Source: Flavobacteriales bacterium (GTDB taxonomy: Bacteria; Bacteroidota; Bacteroidia; Flavobacteriales_F; PHOS-HE28). Taken from it: DNA of 64,000 nucleotides. Below the pieces are notes generated by a model. That model saw only the letters and a program-made list of their open reading frames with translations, did not search any database and was not told the DNA's origin. The stretch lies in assembly GCA_016710685.1 (NCBI GenBank), contig JADJVC010000034.1, positions 124,001-188,000 on the forward strand, written 5' to 3'. Below are positions 24,504 to 33,999 of this stretch, piece after piece. A program made the translations under genes and the position numbers. Position 1 is the first letter of the stretch; the number at the start of each line of letters is the position of its first letter.

Positions 24504-25997
24504 ATGGAGCATTTCGACCTTTGCGTGATCGGTGCCGGGCCTGCGGGCCACGCTGCCGCCATGCGTGCCATTGACATGGGCAAGCGCGTGGCACTGATAG
24601 AGAAGGACAAGGTAGGCGGCACCGGTATCTACAACGGCGCCTTGGCCTCCAAGACCTTGTGGGAGCTGAGCCAGCGTGTGGCGAGCGCGAACGAGACGAT
24701 ACGCACACGTGGTCGCGAACCTTTCCGTGTTACGTGGGACGAAGTGGCCCGTACACTCGATGAGGCCGTCTTTGAAAGGAAGTACCTCTATGCCTGCCAC
24801 ATGCAGTTGTTGGGTTCGCCTGCCAACGGTGGCGAACGCTTGCGCCACCTGCGGGGCGAAGCCCTGTTCCAGGGGCCGCATCAAGTTTGTATCACGCGGG
24901 AAGGGCGCACCTCGTCCATCACTGCGGACCATTTCATCATCGCTACCGGAAGCAGGCCGCGTGGATTGCCCACGGTACCGGTGGACGAGAAGCGGATCTT
25001 TTCCAGCGACGGCATTTTCCAGTTGAAGGATTTCCCTGAAAGCATCGTCATAATCGGGGCGGGGGTCATTGGTTGCGAGTTCGCCACCATCTTTAACTTC
25101 GGTAACACACGCGTTCATTTGATCGACCGTGCCGAGCGGATCCTTCCGTTCGAGGACGAGGATGTGTCCGAGCTCATCGCCCAGAACCTGCAGCGCAAAG
25201 GCGTGGTGATCCATCACCGCGCGCAACTTGAGCGCATCACCGCCGAACCCGATGCCGTGCGTTACATGTTGCGCTACGATGACGGCACCACCGAAGAGGT
25301 GGCCGTCGAAAAAGCGCTGCTTTCCGTAGGCCGCGTGGCGAACGTGGACCGCTTGGGCCTGCAGCATGCGGGCGTGGCCGTGGACGAGCGCGGCGGCATC
25401 GTGCTGGACGGCACGAGTATGTCGCAGCCGCACATCCATGCCGTGGGCGACGCCATGGGCAGCAACATGCTGGTGAACATCGGCGAATTGGAAGGTCGGC
25501 ACGCGGTGGAAAGCATTTGGGGCGGCAACAAGACGGCGTTGAATCACAGCAACGCAGGCACGATCATGTTCCTTGATCCGGAAGTGGCGGGCATCGGGCT
25601 CAGCGAACAGGAGTGCCGCAAGCGCGGCATCGCGCACCGCACCGCGCGCATCGATTACTCTTGCCTCGCACGTGCCATCGCCATGCGCCGCACAAAAGGC
25701 TTCTTCAAGTTGGTGGTCACCGATGATGAAGAGATGCAGGTGCTAGGCCTGCGCGCCGTGGGCGAGCATGCCAGCAGCGCCATGCAAGCCGTTGCGTTGA
25801 TGATGGAGCACGGCCTCGGCGTACGTGTCTTAGCGGAACTGATGCACCCACACCCCAGCATCACGGAAGGCTTGCAGGAATGCGCCCGCATGCTCATGGG
25901 CACCAGCATCTTCAAGCCCGAAGTATTCGGCGACCGCATGCGCTGTGGCAGTTGGCAACCATCCCAGCAAGCATCAAAAGCGACACAAGCTGCTTGA
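24504..25997 (+). CDS. FAD-dependent pyridine-nucleotide oxidoreductase without redox cysteines (SthA/Lpd-like)
   Basis: A 497-residue flavoprotein of the disulfide-reductase fold. FAD motif VIGAGPAGHAAAMRA (8-22), NAD(P) motif VIIGAGVIGCEFA, second FAD motif IHAVGDAMGS, and C-terminal dimer interface with HPHPSITE (the His-Glu dyad region). The active-site segment reads GGTGIYNGALASKTL where dihydrolipoamide dehydrogenase has CxxxxC, so both redox cysteines are gone. It therefore cannot be a classical Lpd or mercuric reductase; soluble transhydrogenase-type or another NAD(P)H-flavin chemistry is likely. The start MEHFDLCVIG is chosen at the fold boundary. Confidence 0.85.
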   Translation: MEHFDLCVIGAGPAGHAAAMRAIDMGKRVALIEKDKVGGTGIYNGALASKTLWELSQRVASANETIRTRGREPFRVTWDEVARTLDEAVFERKYLYACHMQLLGSPANGGERLRHLRGEALFQGPHQVCITREGRTSSITADHFIIATGSRPRGLPTVPVDEKRIFSSDGIFQLKDFPESIVIIGAGVIGCEFATIFNFGNTRVHLIDRAERILPFEDEDVSELIAQNLQRKGVVIHHRAQLERITAEPDAVRYMLRYDDGTTEEVAVEKALLSVGRVANVDRLGLQHAGVAVDERGGIVLDGTSMSQPHIHAVGDAMGSNMLVNIGELEGRHAVESIWGGNKTALNHSNAGTIMFLDPEVAGIGLSEQECRKRGIAHRTARIDYSCLARAIAMRRTKGFFKLVVTDDEEMQVLGLRAVGEHASSAMQAVALMMEHGLGVRVLAELMHPHPSITEGLQECARMLMGTSIFKPEVFGDRMRCGSWQPSQQASKATQAA

Positions 25998-26202
25998 TCG
26001 GCCAAGGGTCGGAGGGCTCTAGTCCAACAGCGAACTTTACGATCCGACCAGCGCTTGTAGCTCATCGCCAGCGTGCGCCGTTCAAGACGTGTCCGCGCTT
26101 TATGCACCGGGCCGGATTTATCGTTCGCGAATACCGGAATCTGTAGTCCCAACGGTATCGCTTCTGTCAAAAAAAAACAGGCCGGTCTTCAGCGAAGCAC
26201 CA

Positions 26203-27330
26203 CTACAAATGCGGCGGCCCTGGATCCGAAAACGCCGGATCGTTCAGGAACTCCACATCCGTAAGCGCCTCCAGAAATGCCTTCACCTGCATCCGTTTTT
26301 CCGGAGAAAGTGCCAAGGTCATCTCCGGGTCGGTGAATTTCATGAACGGGTCCACCGTGGGTGAAGCGTGCCCACCGGAATTGTAATGGTCCAGTACGTC
26401 GTCAATGGTGGCGAAGCGGCCGTCGTGCATGTACGGCGCGGTCATCATGATGTTCCGCAAGGTGGGCGTCTTGAACTTGGCCATGTCCCAAGGGTCGTTG
26501 GTAACGCCGGCGCGGCCCGGATCATTGAACACGGTGTCCAGCGCATTGTTATGGAACTGCTCATCGGTAAAGAGCCCGGCCGCTTCGGTATGGCAATGGA
26601 AACAATCCGCACCGCCTTGGCCGATCACCGGCGTGCTGCCCGCCACGGGGATCGACTGGTTCAACGCCCCTCCCTCCTTGTTGAAGAGGTCGTAGCCAGC
26701 CATCGCCTCGGGCGGTATCAGCCCTTCGAAACGGCGCCATTTGTCATAGGGGCTATTTCCGCTCACCATGGTGCGGATGAATTGCGCCACGGCCTTCGCC
26801 ACCAGGAGCGAATCGATCTGGTCGGTCCCGAAAGCTTCATTGAAGAGCGTGGGATAAGCAGCATCCGCTTGCAATTTGGACATGGCGCTCGGCCACGTCT
26901 CGTGCATCTCGATCACATTTTTCACCGGCTCCAGGATCTGTTGTTCCAAACTGGATGCTCGTCCGTCCCAGAAGAAAAAATTCGAATAACCGAGGTTGAT
27001 CAAGGGCATGGAGCTGCGCGTGCCGGCAATGCTATCAATGCCCTTGCTCACGGCCTTTCCGTCGGTAAAAGCAAGGGAAGGAGAGTGGCATGTGGCGCAG
27101 CTCATGCCGTTATCACCGCTGAGCCGCTCGTCGTAAAAAAGGAACCGGCCCAAGTTTATACCTTCAACCGTCAACGGATTGTTAGCCGGAATGGACATCG
27201 GCGGCATATTGCTCGGCAGTTGCAAGGTGTACGGCGTGCCGATGCCCGCTGGGGGGTCAGGCGTGTCCGTATCCGGCTTGCAACCGGCCATGGCCACAAT
27301 GCTCATCAGGGCGAAGTGGGCTGTTCTCAT
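26203..27330 (-). CDS. Di-heme cytochrome c peroxidase/MauG-family lipoprotein (MbnH-like)
   Basis: A 375-residue protein with a lipoprotein signal (MAGC, Cys17) and two heme c sites: CATCH (78-82) and CFHCH (243-247). Family motifs LGRFLFYDERLSGD, FKTPTLRNI and APYMHDGRF are present. Members are bacterial di-heme peroxidases or MauG-like enzymes that oxidise a partner protein. It overlaps the preceding peroxidase gene by 4 bp and lies downstream of an MbnP-like gene. This matches the MbnP/MbnH partnership, in which the di-heme enzyme modifies a Trp of MbnP for copper binding. Confidence 0.9.
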   Translation of the reverse strand: MRTAHFALMSIVAMAGCKPDTDTPDPPAGIGTPYTLQLPSNMPPMSIPANNPLTVEGINLGRFLFYDERLSGDNGMSCATCHSPSLAFTDGKAVSKGIDSIAGTRSSMPLINLGYSNFFFWDGRASSLEQQILEPVKNVIEMHETWPSAMSKLQADAAYPTLFNEAFGTDQIDSLLVAKAVAQFIRTMVSGNSPYDKWRRFEGLIPPEAMAGYDLFNKEGGALNQSIPVAGSTPVIGQGGADCFHCHTEAAGLFTDEQFHNNALDTVFNDPGRAGVTNDPWDMAKFKTPTLRNIMMTAPYMHDGRFATIDDVLDHYNSGGHASPTVDPFMKFTDPEMTLALSPEKRMQVKAFLEALTDVEFLNDPAFSDPGPPHL

Positions 27331-28328
27331 CGTACTTGGTCCAAAGGTCGTTCATTGTCCAGCGCGCGCAAAAAGGCCACAAGGTCTTGTTCTTCGTTGG
27401 CGGTAAGGGCGAGCGGTTGCATGGGACTGTCGGAAGGCGGGGCATTGAAATGATGAACCACCTCTTCCAGCGTGGCCATGCCGCCATTGTGCATGTACGG
27501 TGCAGTACGCGAAATGTTGCGCAACGTGGGTGTCTTGAACTTGCCGCGGTCTTCCGCCAGAAAGGTGATGCGTTCCCGACCGGGGTCCGCGGAACCGTCT
27601 CCCGCGGTGCCCACGTCGTGGAAATCATGGTCGCTGAGATCGAAGCCTGAATGGCAAGTGGAACATTGTGCGTTGCCGGTGAACAACTGCAGACCGCGCG
27701 TTTCGGCCTCGTTCAACGCGGTGGCATCGCCTTGCAGGTAGCGGTCGTAGCGGGAATGCCCGCTGATCAACGTGCGTTCGTAGTTCGCAATGGCCTGCGT
27801 TAGTACCAACTGGTCCAATGGTTTTCCGTAGGCGCGCATGCTCAAAGTGTTGAGCTGGTCATCGGCCTGCAACACATCGATCACTTGTTGCGGGTTGGAA
27901 TCCATTTCCTTTTCATCGAGCAGTGGCACCAGAATTTGTTGCTCCAACGTGGGCACGCCGCCATCGCGGAAAAGCAGCGGATGGTAGGCGGTGTTCGCCA
28001 GTGAAGGAGCATTGCGGAAACCGGTTTCGCCGTGTACGCCAACGCTAAGCGGCACGGAATCGCTGAAGGCCAGATCCGGGTGGTGGCACGAAGCGCAGGA
28101 AACGCCCCGGCCCAGTGAAAGGCGTTCATCAAAAAACAACGCCTTGCCCAACCGCACGGAGGCATCCGTCAGCGGGTTGTCCGCCGGTACTGGCGGCTGC
28201 GGCCAGCCGGGTGGCAAGTCCAACGCGAACAAGACCGCATCCGGCTCGGGCAATTCGTGTGCGTCCTTGGTGCAGGCTGCCAGCGCGGTAACGGCAAGCA
28301 GCAGGGCGAAGGAGGCCCGGCGGTTCAT
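27327..28328 (-). CDS. Di-heme cytochrome c peroxidase/MauG-family lipoprotein (MbnH-like)
   Basis: A 333-residue second di-heme protein with lipobox ALAAC (Cys19) and heme sites CASCH (78-82) and CSTCH (222-226), plus LGKALFFDERLSLG, FKTPTLRNISRTAPYMHNGG and a closing LVAFLRALD. It is about 40 residues shorter than its neighbour in the region before the second heme. It sits between the MbnP-like gene (2 bp away) and the other peroxidase, so the three are one operon. Which of the two enzymes acts on the MbnP-like protein cannot be told from sequence. Confidence 0.9.
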   Translation of the reverse strand: MNRRASFALLLAVTALAACTKDAHELPEPDAVLFALDLPPGWPQPPVPADNPLTDASVRLGKALFFDERLSLGRGVSCASCHHPDLAFSDSVPLSVGVHGETGFRNAPSLANTAYHPLLFRDGGVPTLEQQILVPLLDEKEMDSNPQQVIDVLQADDQLNTLSMRAYGKPLDQLVLTQAIANYERTLISGHSRYDRYLQGDATALNEAETRGLQLFTGNAQCSTCHSGFDLSDHDFHDVGTAGDGSADPGRERITFLAEDRGKFKTPTLRNISRTAPYMHNGGMATLEEVVHHFNAPPSDSPMQPLALTANEEQDLVAFLRALDNERPLDQVR

Positions 28329-28330
28329 GG

Positions 28331-29101
28331 TTATTCCACTTCAACGCTCAAGGCGCCAATTTCAAGGTCGGCCACCTTCATGCCCAAGGCAAGGCCGTCC
28401 GGTTCACCATGCCAAACGGCACCTTGCGAAAGATCCAGCACTTGGTTGCCGTCCGTAAAGAAACGGGAGAGGTCCACGGAGATGGTGATGCGCACGGTAT
28501 CATCTTCCGAAGCGCTAAATGCGAAAGGAAAGCTCCGCGTTCGGTAGCAGGTGTCGCGCCCGGTGTGCAGGGCGAAGTTGAACGGCGGTGGCCCGGTGGC
28601 TGCTAAGTCGTTATCAAAATGCCCCTCAAAGATCACGAACCGGTACATGGATGCCCATGACCAGTACATTCCGCTATTACTACCTGTGGGCGCGTCCACG
28701 GGAATGGAGTTCAGGGGCAACTCGTTGATCTCCGGCGGCAGGCCAAGACCCAGTTGGAGGCTTTGGAAGTTTCCGGGCGCCACGGAAAACACGCGCTGCA
28801 GGGGGCCATTGGTCACGTCGAACAGGTCCGCGTCGAACAACCGGTGCGAAGTGCCGCTGGAAACAAGCTCCAAAGGCGAGATGTAGAACTTCAGCAGTGT
28901 GGTCTGCACCCGTTGCCCTCCGGCGGATTCATAGATGGCGTTCTTATCGAAAGGGGCATCAGCCCACATCGGTTTCACGGTGAGCTTTACCACCGAAGCA
29001 GTTCCCGGCAGGGGAACGGGTTCCGGTTCTGCCGGGTCCTTTTTACAGGAGGTGATGAGCAACAAGGCTGCTACTATCAGAATTGCGGGTGTGTACTTCA
29101 T
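28331..29101 (-). CDS. MbnP-family copper-binding lipoprotein
   Basis: A 256-residue lipoprotein (lipobox LITSC, Cys19). The fold signature is KFYISPLELV, the aromatic stretch MYWSWASMYRFVIFEG (145-160) followed by NFALHTGRDTCYR, and a C-terminal strand VADLEIGALSVEVE. In characterised MbnP proteins a Trp is converted to kynurenine by the di-heme partner MbnH and helps bind Cu(I). Here two di-heme genes follow directly. The gene starts the leftward operon, and the 222-bp region upstream, shared with a rightward gene, should hold its promoter. No methanobactin genes are seen in the window. Confidence 0.82.
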   Translation of the reverse strand: MKYTPAILIVAALLLITSCKKDPAEPEPVPLPGTASVVKLTVKPMWADAPFDKNAIYESAGGQRVQTTLLKFYISPLELVSSGTSHRLFDADLFDVTNGPLQRVFSVAPGNFQSLQLGLGLPPEINELPLNSIPVDAPTGSNSGMYWSWASMYRFVIFEGHFDNDLAATGPPPFNFALHTGRDTCYRTRSFPFAFSASEDDTVRITISVDLSRFFTDGNQVLDLSQGAVWHGEPDGLALGMKVADLEIGALSVEVE

Positions 29102-29248
29102 CGGGCTTTTGTATGCTGGGCGTTTTTCACTCGCCGCCGTACAAATTTACAGGTCAATTGCGCCACGGAAATCTGACACTCGTCAACGCCCGGCGGCAGG
29201 AATGGACGTTTCGTCCGTGTAAAACCGCTTTCGGTCCTGATCTGGGTG

Positions 29249-29275
29249 TTGCCCTTCGTGAAAAACATAAGTTTG
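29249..29275 (+). promoter_or_regulatory. Candidate promoter of the OB-fold/YceI genes
   Basis: TTG at 29249-29251 and a perfect TAAGTTTG (29268-29275) with 16 nt between them; the spacing is a little short. The box lies about 49 nt before the ATG at 29324. Confidence 0.45.
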
Positions 29276-29323
29276 CAGCGCTCAATCCGTTTTTCGTCGT
29301 CCGTAACCTGGCCCGCCCTAGCC

Positions 29324-29734
29324 ATGAACCTTCGGAACCTCGCCATCCTCGGAGCACTTTGCGTGCTGTTGGGCGGTGCGTGGATGGCACAGCGCCAGTA
29401 TGACCGGGCTCCGGAGGTTGCGGCTGGCAAATGGCCCAGTGCTACGTTGGAAGCCACGGACCTGCTGCAGGAATTCATGGACGATGAAGTTGCTGCAGGG
29501 AAACGGTACACGGACGAGGTGATCGAGGTGAATGGCACCGTTCGTGGTGTTTCCGCGCCACAGGGTGGAAAAGTGTCCGTGCTGTTGGAAACCGGAAACC
29601 CATTAGCCGCCGTGGTCTGCGAGTTTGATCAATCGATGTCCGGCTTGGTCCCCGGCTCAATGGTAACTGTGAAAGGGTATTGTGCGGGTTACAACTTGGA
29701 CGTTGTCCTGCAACGCTGTGCTCTTGTGGAATGA
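29324..29734 (+). CDS. OB-fold tRNA_anti-like domain protein
   Basis: A 136-residue protein with an N-terminal membrane anchor or signal (about residues 5-22). The OB fold spans about 45-130: ATDLLQEFMDDEVAAGKRY (helix typical of tRNA_anti-like domains), VIEVNGTVRGV, VSVLLETG, VVCEFDQS, GSMVTVKGYCAGYNLDVVL. These domains occur alone in exported Bacteroidota proteins, and their ligand is unknown. The stop overlaps the next start (ATGA), so it is coupled to the YceI gene. The start at 29324 is chosen for the anchor. Confidence 0.8.
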   Translation: MNLRNLAILGALCVLLGGAWMAQRQYDRAPEVAAGKWPSATLEATDLLQEFMDDEVAAGKRYTDEVIEVNGTVRGVSAPQGGKVSVLLETGNPLAAVVCEFDQSMSGLVPGSMVTVKGYCAGYNLDVVLQRCALVE

Positions 29735-30288
29735 GGCTGCCGCAATTCGTTCACGTTCCATTTTTGTTGTTGCTGCCCTTGTTTACGCACGGGCAGGAAC
29801 GGTACTTCACGCGAATGGGTGAAGCATCCTTCAGCTTCACAACGAAAATGGGGGAAGTACAGGCCGCGAATCACACGGCCACGAGCATGTTCGATCCCAA
29901 TGACGGCTCGATCGAGCTTTCCATGCTGATGAAAGCGTTCGAGTTCGAAAAGGCCGCCATGCAAGACCAGTTCAATAACGAACTGATGGAAAGCGATGCC
30001 TGGCCCAAGGCGGTGTTCACGGGCAGGTTGCTGGGTATTTCGGATGGCGTGTTCAGCAATCCCCGTAAGCTTTCTTTCCTGGTGGTGGGCAACCTGACGA
30101 TCCATGGCACCACGCGCAAAGTCCTGGAACACACTAGCTGGGTGGTGGGCGAGGACGGCGTACTGCATACGGAATGTCGCATCAAAGTGGTTATGGACGA
30201 CTATGGCATTACGGTGCCCACCCTGTTCAAAGACGTGCTGCCCAAAGAGGTGGAATTGTATCTGGCCCTCGACTTCGAAAAGCTGTAG
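29731..30288 (+). CDS. YceI-like lipocalin-fold protein
   Basis: A 185-residue exported protein (signal ends near THGQ). YceI motifs: FSFTTKMGEVQAANHTATS, then MQDQFNNELMESDAWPKAVFTGRL with the conserved 'F-x-G' turn, LTIHGTTRKV and the closing LALDFEKL. YceI proteins bind isoprenoid or other lipid molecules in the periplasm. In Bacteroidota short YceI genes often sit near respiratory or heme genes; here the copper/di-heme operon lies divergently upstream. The ATG at 29731 overlaps the previous stop. Confidence 0.88.
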   Translation: MRLPQFVHVPFLLLLPLFTHGQERYFTRMGEASFSFTTKMGEVQAANHTATSMFDPNDGSIELSMLMKAFEFEKAAMQDQFNNELMESDAWPKAVFTGRLLGISDGVFSNPRKLSFLVVGNLTIHGTTRKVLEHTSWVVGEDGVLHTECRIKVVMDDYGITVPTLFKDVLPKEVELYLALDFEKL

Positions 30289-30368
30289 CGCGTTCCGCTC
30301 ATGGTCCCTCGGGCTAGGCACGCCGGGATCGGTCCCATCAGTGGCAGCTCCGCTATCTTCGGCCAACC

Positions 30369-33300
30369 ATGTTCAAGGTCCTTCATAGCTCCGCCGGTGC
30401 CGGTAAAACGCATGCCTTGGTGAAGCATTACTTGCTGCTTTCCCTGCACGGCCCTGATCCATCGGCATACGCGCATATCCTCGCGCTCACCTTCACCAAC
30501 AAAGCCGCTGCCGAAATGCGCGAGCGCGTGCTGGTGTACCTCGAAGCGTTGGCTGCGGAAGCCCCGCTCGACGGTGCGAAAGCCGACGTGCGGAACAGCG
30601 TGATGGTCGAAGCGGGCATCACTGAAGAAGAGCTGCACCGCCGGGCCAAAGCCATGCTCACGCACATGCTGCACCATTGGTCGCAGGTGGCCATCAGCAC
30701 CATCGATGCATTTACGCGACGTGTGGTGATGCCCTTCTCCCGTGATCTGCAACTGGACCACGAGTTGCGTATGACCACCGAGGAGGAATACTATCGCGCC
30801 AAGGCCGTGGACCTGTTGCTGGAAGAAGCTGGCGGCGAACCCGCGCTCACCGAAGTGCTCGTGGCTACTTGCGAGCAGTTACTGGAAGACGAACGTTCGT
30901 GGCGGCCGGACAAGCCCTTGTTGGACCTCAGCGTACAGCTCACCAAGGAAAACGCCTTGGAGCATTTGGCCGCGCTGCGCGAAATGGACAGTGCGCAATT
31001 CCTGGAACTGTATAAAAGCTTGCGCAAGCGGAATGTGGATTTCCGTGACCGCATGCGGAAACTTGGAAGTGAAACTTGCGATGCTTTAGATCGTGCCGGG
31101 CTCACTGAACAAGATCTCGCCAGCGGGAGTAAAGGGTTCATCAGTTATTTCCGGAAACTGCGCGATTTCGAGGGCTGGTTCGATCTCGGCAAGAATGTGA
31201 CCAAGGCATTGGAAAGCGGGAAATGGCACTCGGGATCTGCAGAGCCGTCCGCGATCAGTGCGATCGAAAATTTGGTGCCGCTGTTCCGCACCACCATTGA
31301 AACAGTGGAGGCGCTGCGCGATACGGAAATGCGCAACTACGAGATCACTGAAGCCATCACGCACGACCTACTTGCGACCGCCAGCCTCAATTCCATCGAT
31401 CAACGCTTGGAGGAATTGAAACGCGAAGAAGGTGTTTCCTTTTTCAGCGACCTCACCCGTAAGGTGATGGAGATCGTACAGAAAGAACCCGCGCCTTTTC
31501 TCTACGAACGGCTGGGCGAGAAGTATCAGCATTTCCTCATCGACGAATTTCAGGACACCAGTTTGATGCAATGGCACGCACTGTTGCCGTTAGTGGAGAA
31601 CGCTATCTCCACCGGCGGTTCCGTGCTGCTGGTCGGCGACGCGAAGCAGGCCATTTACCGCTGGCGCAACGGCGAGGCGCGGCAGTTCGTCGCGTTCCCG
31701 GAAATTTTCAGGAAAGAAATGCTTGCGCGAGGCGAAGATTTCGAGGCGGCATTGCAACGTGCGCACGTGCCTGTGGAACCGTTGGCATCGAACCACCGTT
31801 CGGCAAGAAGCATCATCACCTTCAACAACGAGCTGGCCGACAAACTGAAGTTGGAACTGGACGAAGAGGAACGCAAAGTGTACGACCATCACGAGCAAGA
31901 AATGGTTCGCCGCGACGAAGGCTACGTGGAAGTGAGCTGCTACACAACGGACAAAGAAACGGAAGAAGCCGGGCCGTGGGAATTGATGGTTCAGTCCGTG
32001 AAGGACAGCCTTGCGGACGGCTTCCGTTTAGGTGACATCGCCGTGTTGGTGCGCACCAAAAAGCAAGGCGCCGCAGCCAGTGACCTGCTCACCGCACAAG
32101 GTTGGAACGTAGTATCGCCGGACGGTCTCACCTTGGGCGCAAACCCCACAGTCTGCGCGGTGGTGCACATGCTCGCGTGGCTGCAGAGGCCCGTGGATGA
32201 CAATGCCGCAATTGCGGCGCAGTCCGTCGCTGCATTGCTTGCAACGGAGGAAGAGGTAGATCCCTTTCCCGAAGGATTGAAGCCCCAAGAATACCTGCGC
32301 CACTGGCGTTCCGCGCATCCACGCATCAGCGCACGCCTGCAGTTGGTCACGCTGGTCTGCCGCATTGCCGAAGCACTTGGGCGTGATCCCGCAACCGACG
32401 TATTCATCATGGGCTTGGTGAATGAGACGCACGCATTTTCAAAAACGGGCGGCGATGACCTGCCCGGCTTCCTGGAACATTGGGAGCGCGCAGCGAAGAA
32501 CCGTTCCATCGGTGGGACACCCGGAAACGATGCCGTTCAAGTGATGACCGTCCACAAAGCGAAGGGCTTGCAATTCCCCGTGGTGATCATTCCCGAAGCG
32601 GGAAAGCCATCGCAAGGTGGAAAGAACGAGCGGATCTGGATCACGCCGGATCCCGCGCTGGAAGGCCCGCCCAGCGCCTTGGTGAAGAAAGTGAAAGCAC
32701 TAACTGGACGTGGCGTGCCGGAGCTCGAAAAGGAAGACCAGCTCGCGAAACTCGATGAGCTCGATGTGCTTTATGTGGCATTGACCCGTCCGGAGCAAAG
32801 GTTGTACGCAAGTGTGGCCGCTACAGGGAACGATTTTTTGGTGAAAGCGCTCCGCGATCACTTAGGGTTGGAAGCGGGTGCCATTTGGAGCGCAGGCATA
32901 CGTGGTCCTAAACTGGTGAAGGAACAAAAAAGCGAAACGGCCGAAAGTCCCGCCACGTTCGAACTTTCATCCGCAGCGCCGCAAGGCGAACGCGAACTGG
33001 CGATCCGCCGTGAAGCACCCGAAGACTGGGATCCCGCGGATCCCGATCCGTACCGAAGCCACGGCCGCGCCGTGCATGCGATGCTCGCCCGTGTGCGCAC
33101 GCCCGCCGACCTGCCGCAAGCCGTGGCCATGGAAAGCACGGGCTGGGGCTTGAGCGCGGACATCACCGCCGCCATCGCGAAGCAATTGGAGATTTTGTTG
33201 GCCAAGCCGGATCTCGCGCCTTTCTTCCGTGAAGGCTTGGAAGTGCATACGGAATCCACCTTGCTCAATGCGCAGGGCCATTCCATTCGCCCGGACCGCG

Positions 33301-33476
33301 TAGTGCGCGATGGCGATGTGTTCCGCGTGCTGGACATAAAGACCGGTGCGCCTTCGGAAAAGCATAAAGAGCAAGTGAAAGGCTACGCCGAACTCCTGCA
33401 CGCCGTGGAAGGAAAGCCCGTGGAAGGCTACTTGCTCTATATACGCGACGGTGCGCTTGTGCCGGTGGAAGCATGA
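30369..33476 (+). CDS. UvrD/Rep-type helicase-nuclease (AddA/RecB-like)
   Basis: A 1,035-residue protein. Walker A SSAGAGKT (8-15), helicase motif Ia ALTFTNKAAAEMRERV, Walker B DEFQDTS (about 396), then GDAKQAIYRWRNG, motif V VMTVHKAKGLQFPVV and motif VI LYVALTRPE. The C-terminal RecB-like nuclease shows IRPDRVVRDGDVFRVLDIKTG. It should be an ATP-dependent exonuclease acting on DNA double-strand ends before recombination. An AddB-like protein is encoded at 36772 on the same strand, separated by a leftward T9SS cargo gene, so the pair is not a tight operon. The stop overlaps the ElaA-like gene by 4 bp. Confidence 0.92.
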   Translation: MFKVLHSSAGAGKTHALVKHYLLLSLHGPDPSAYAHILALTFTNKAAAEMRERVLVYLEALAAEAPLDGAKADVRNSVMVEAGITEEELHRRAKAMLTHMLHHWSQVAISTIDAFTRRVVMPFSRDLQLDHELRMTTEEEYYRAKAVDLLLEEAGGEPALTEVLVATCEQLLEDERSWRPDKPLLDLSVQLTKENALEHLAALREMDSAQFLELYKSLRKRNVDFRDRMRKLGSETCDALDRAGLTEQDLASGSKGFISYFRKLRDFEGWFDLGKNVTKALESGKWHSGSAEPSAISAIENLVPLFRTTIETVEALRDTEMRNYEITEAITHDLLATASLNSIDQRLEELKREEGVSFFSDLTRKVMEIVQKEPAPFLYERLGEKYQHFLIDEFQDTSLMQWHALLPLVENAISTGGSVLLVGDAKQAIYRWRNGEARQFVAFPEIFRKEMLARGEDFEAALQRAHVPVEPLASNHRSARSIITFNNELADKLKLELDEEERKVYDHHEQEMVRRDEGYVEVSCYTTDKETEEAGPWELMVQSVKDSLADGFRLGDIAVLVRTKKQGAAASDLLTAQGWNVVSPDGLTLGANPTVCAVVHMLAWLQRPVDDNAAIAAQSVAALLATEEEVDPFPEGLKPQEYLRHWRSAHPRISARLQLVTLVCRIAEALGRDPATDVFIMGLVNETHAFSKTGGDDLPGFLEHWERAAKNRSIGGTPGNDAVQVMTVHKAKGLQFPVVIIPEAGKPSQGGKNERIWITPDPALEGPPSALVKKVKALTGRGVPELEKEDQLAKLDELDVLYVALTRPEQRLYASVAATGNDFLVKALRDHLGLEAGAIWSAGIRGPKLVKEQKSETAESPATFELSSAAPQGERELAIRREAPEDWDPADPDPYRSHGRAVHAMLARVRTPADLPQAVAMESTGWGLSADITAAIAKQLEILLAKPDLAPFFREGLEVHTESTLLNAQGHSIRPDRVVRDGDVFRVLDIKTGAPSEKHKEQVKGYAELLHAVEGKPVEGYLLYIRDGALVPVEA

Positions 33477-33934
33477 CCGGCGCACAACAATTCCAATGGT
33501 CGGTGCTCCGTTTTTCAGAATTGGACACACGGCTTTTTCATGATGTGCTGCGGCTCCGCGTGGACGTGTTCGTAGTGGAACAGAACTGCCCCTATCCCGA
33601 ATTGGACGGCCTGGACTTGGATGCGCTGCACATAGTTGGTCGCGACGCGAACGGAGCAGTGGCGGCCTATGCCCGGATCCTCCCACCGCAAGCTGATGGT
33701 GTCCCGCACATCGGTAGAGTAGTGGTGGCCATGGAACAACGCCGCAACCATGTAGGCAAGCGTTTAATGGAAGTAACATTGGATGCGTTGGAGCAGCAAT
33801 ACGGAAGCAAACGTTCCGCGCTCGCGGCGCAGGCACACCTCCAAAAGTTCTACGCGGAATTAGGCTACGTCACCACCGGTGCGGAGTATATGCTGGACGG
33901 CATTCCGCATGTGGACATGGTGTTGCACCGGTAA
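33473..33934 (+). CDS. ElaA-like GNAT acetyltransferase
   Basis: A 153-residue protein. LRLRVDVFVVEQNCPYPELDGLD is the ElaA signature, AAYARILPP and HIGRVVVAMEQRRNHVGKRLM form the acetyl-CoA site, and KFYAELGYVTTGAEYMLDGIPHVDM is the usual C-terminus. It transfers an acetyl group from acetyl-CoA to an unknown amine. ATG at 33473 overlaps the helicase-nuclease stop. Confidence 0.92.
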   Translation: MTGAQQFQWSVLRFSELDTRLFHDVLRLRVDVFVVEQNCPYPELDGLDLDALHIVGRDANGAVAAYARILPPQADGVPHIGRVVVAMEQRRNHVGKRLMEVTLDALEQQYGSKRSALAAQAHLQKFYAELGYVTTGAEYMLDGIPHVDMVLHR

Positions 33935-33999
33935 GGGCCATTGCGACCATAAGCGCTCCATCCCACTCGTCACTGTACGCGGAACTCCGCTTCGCTTTT

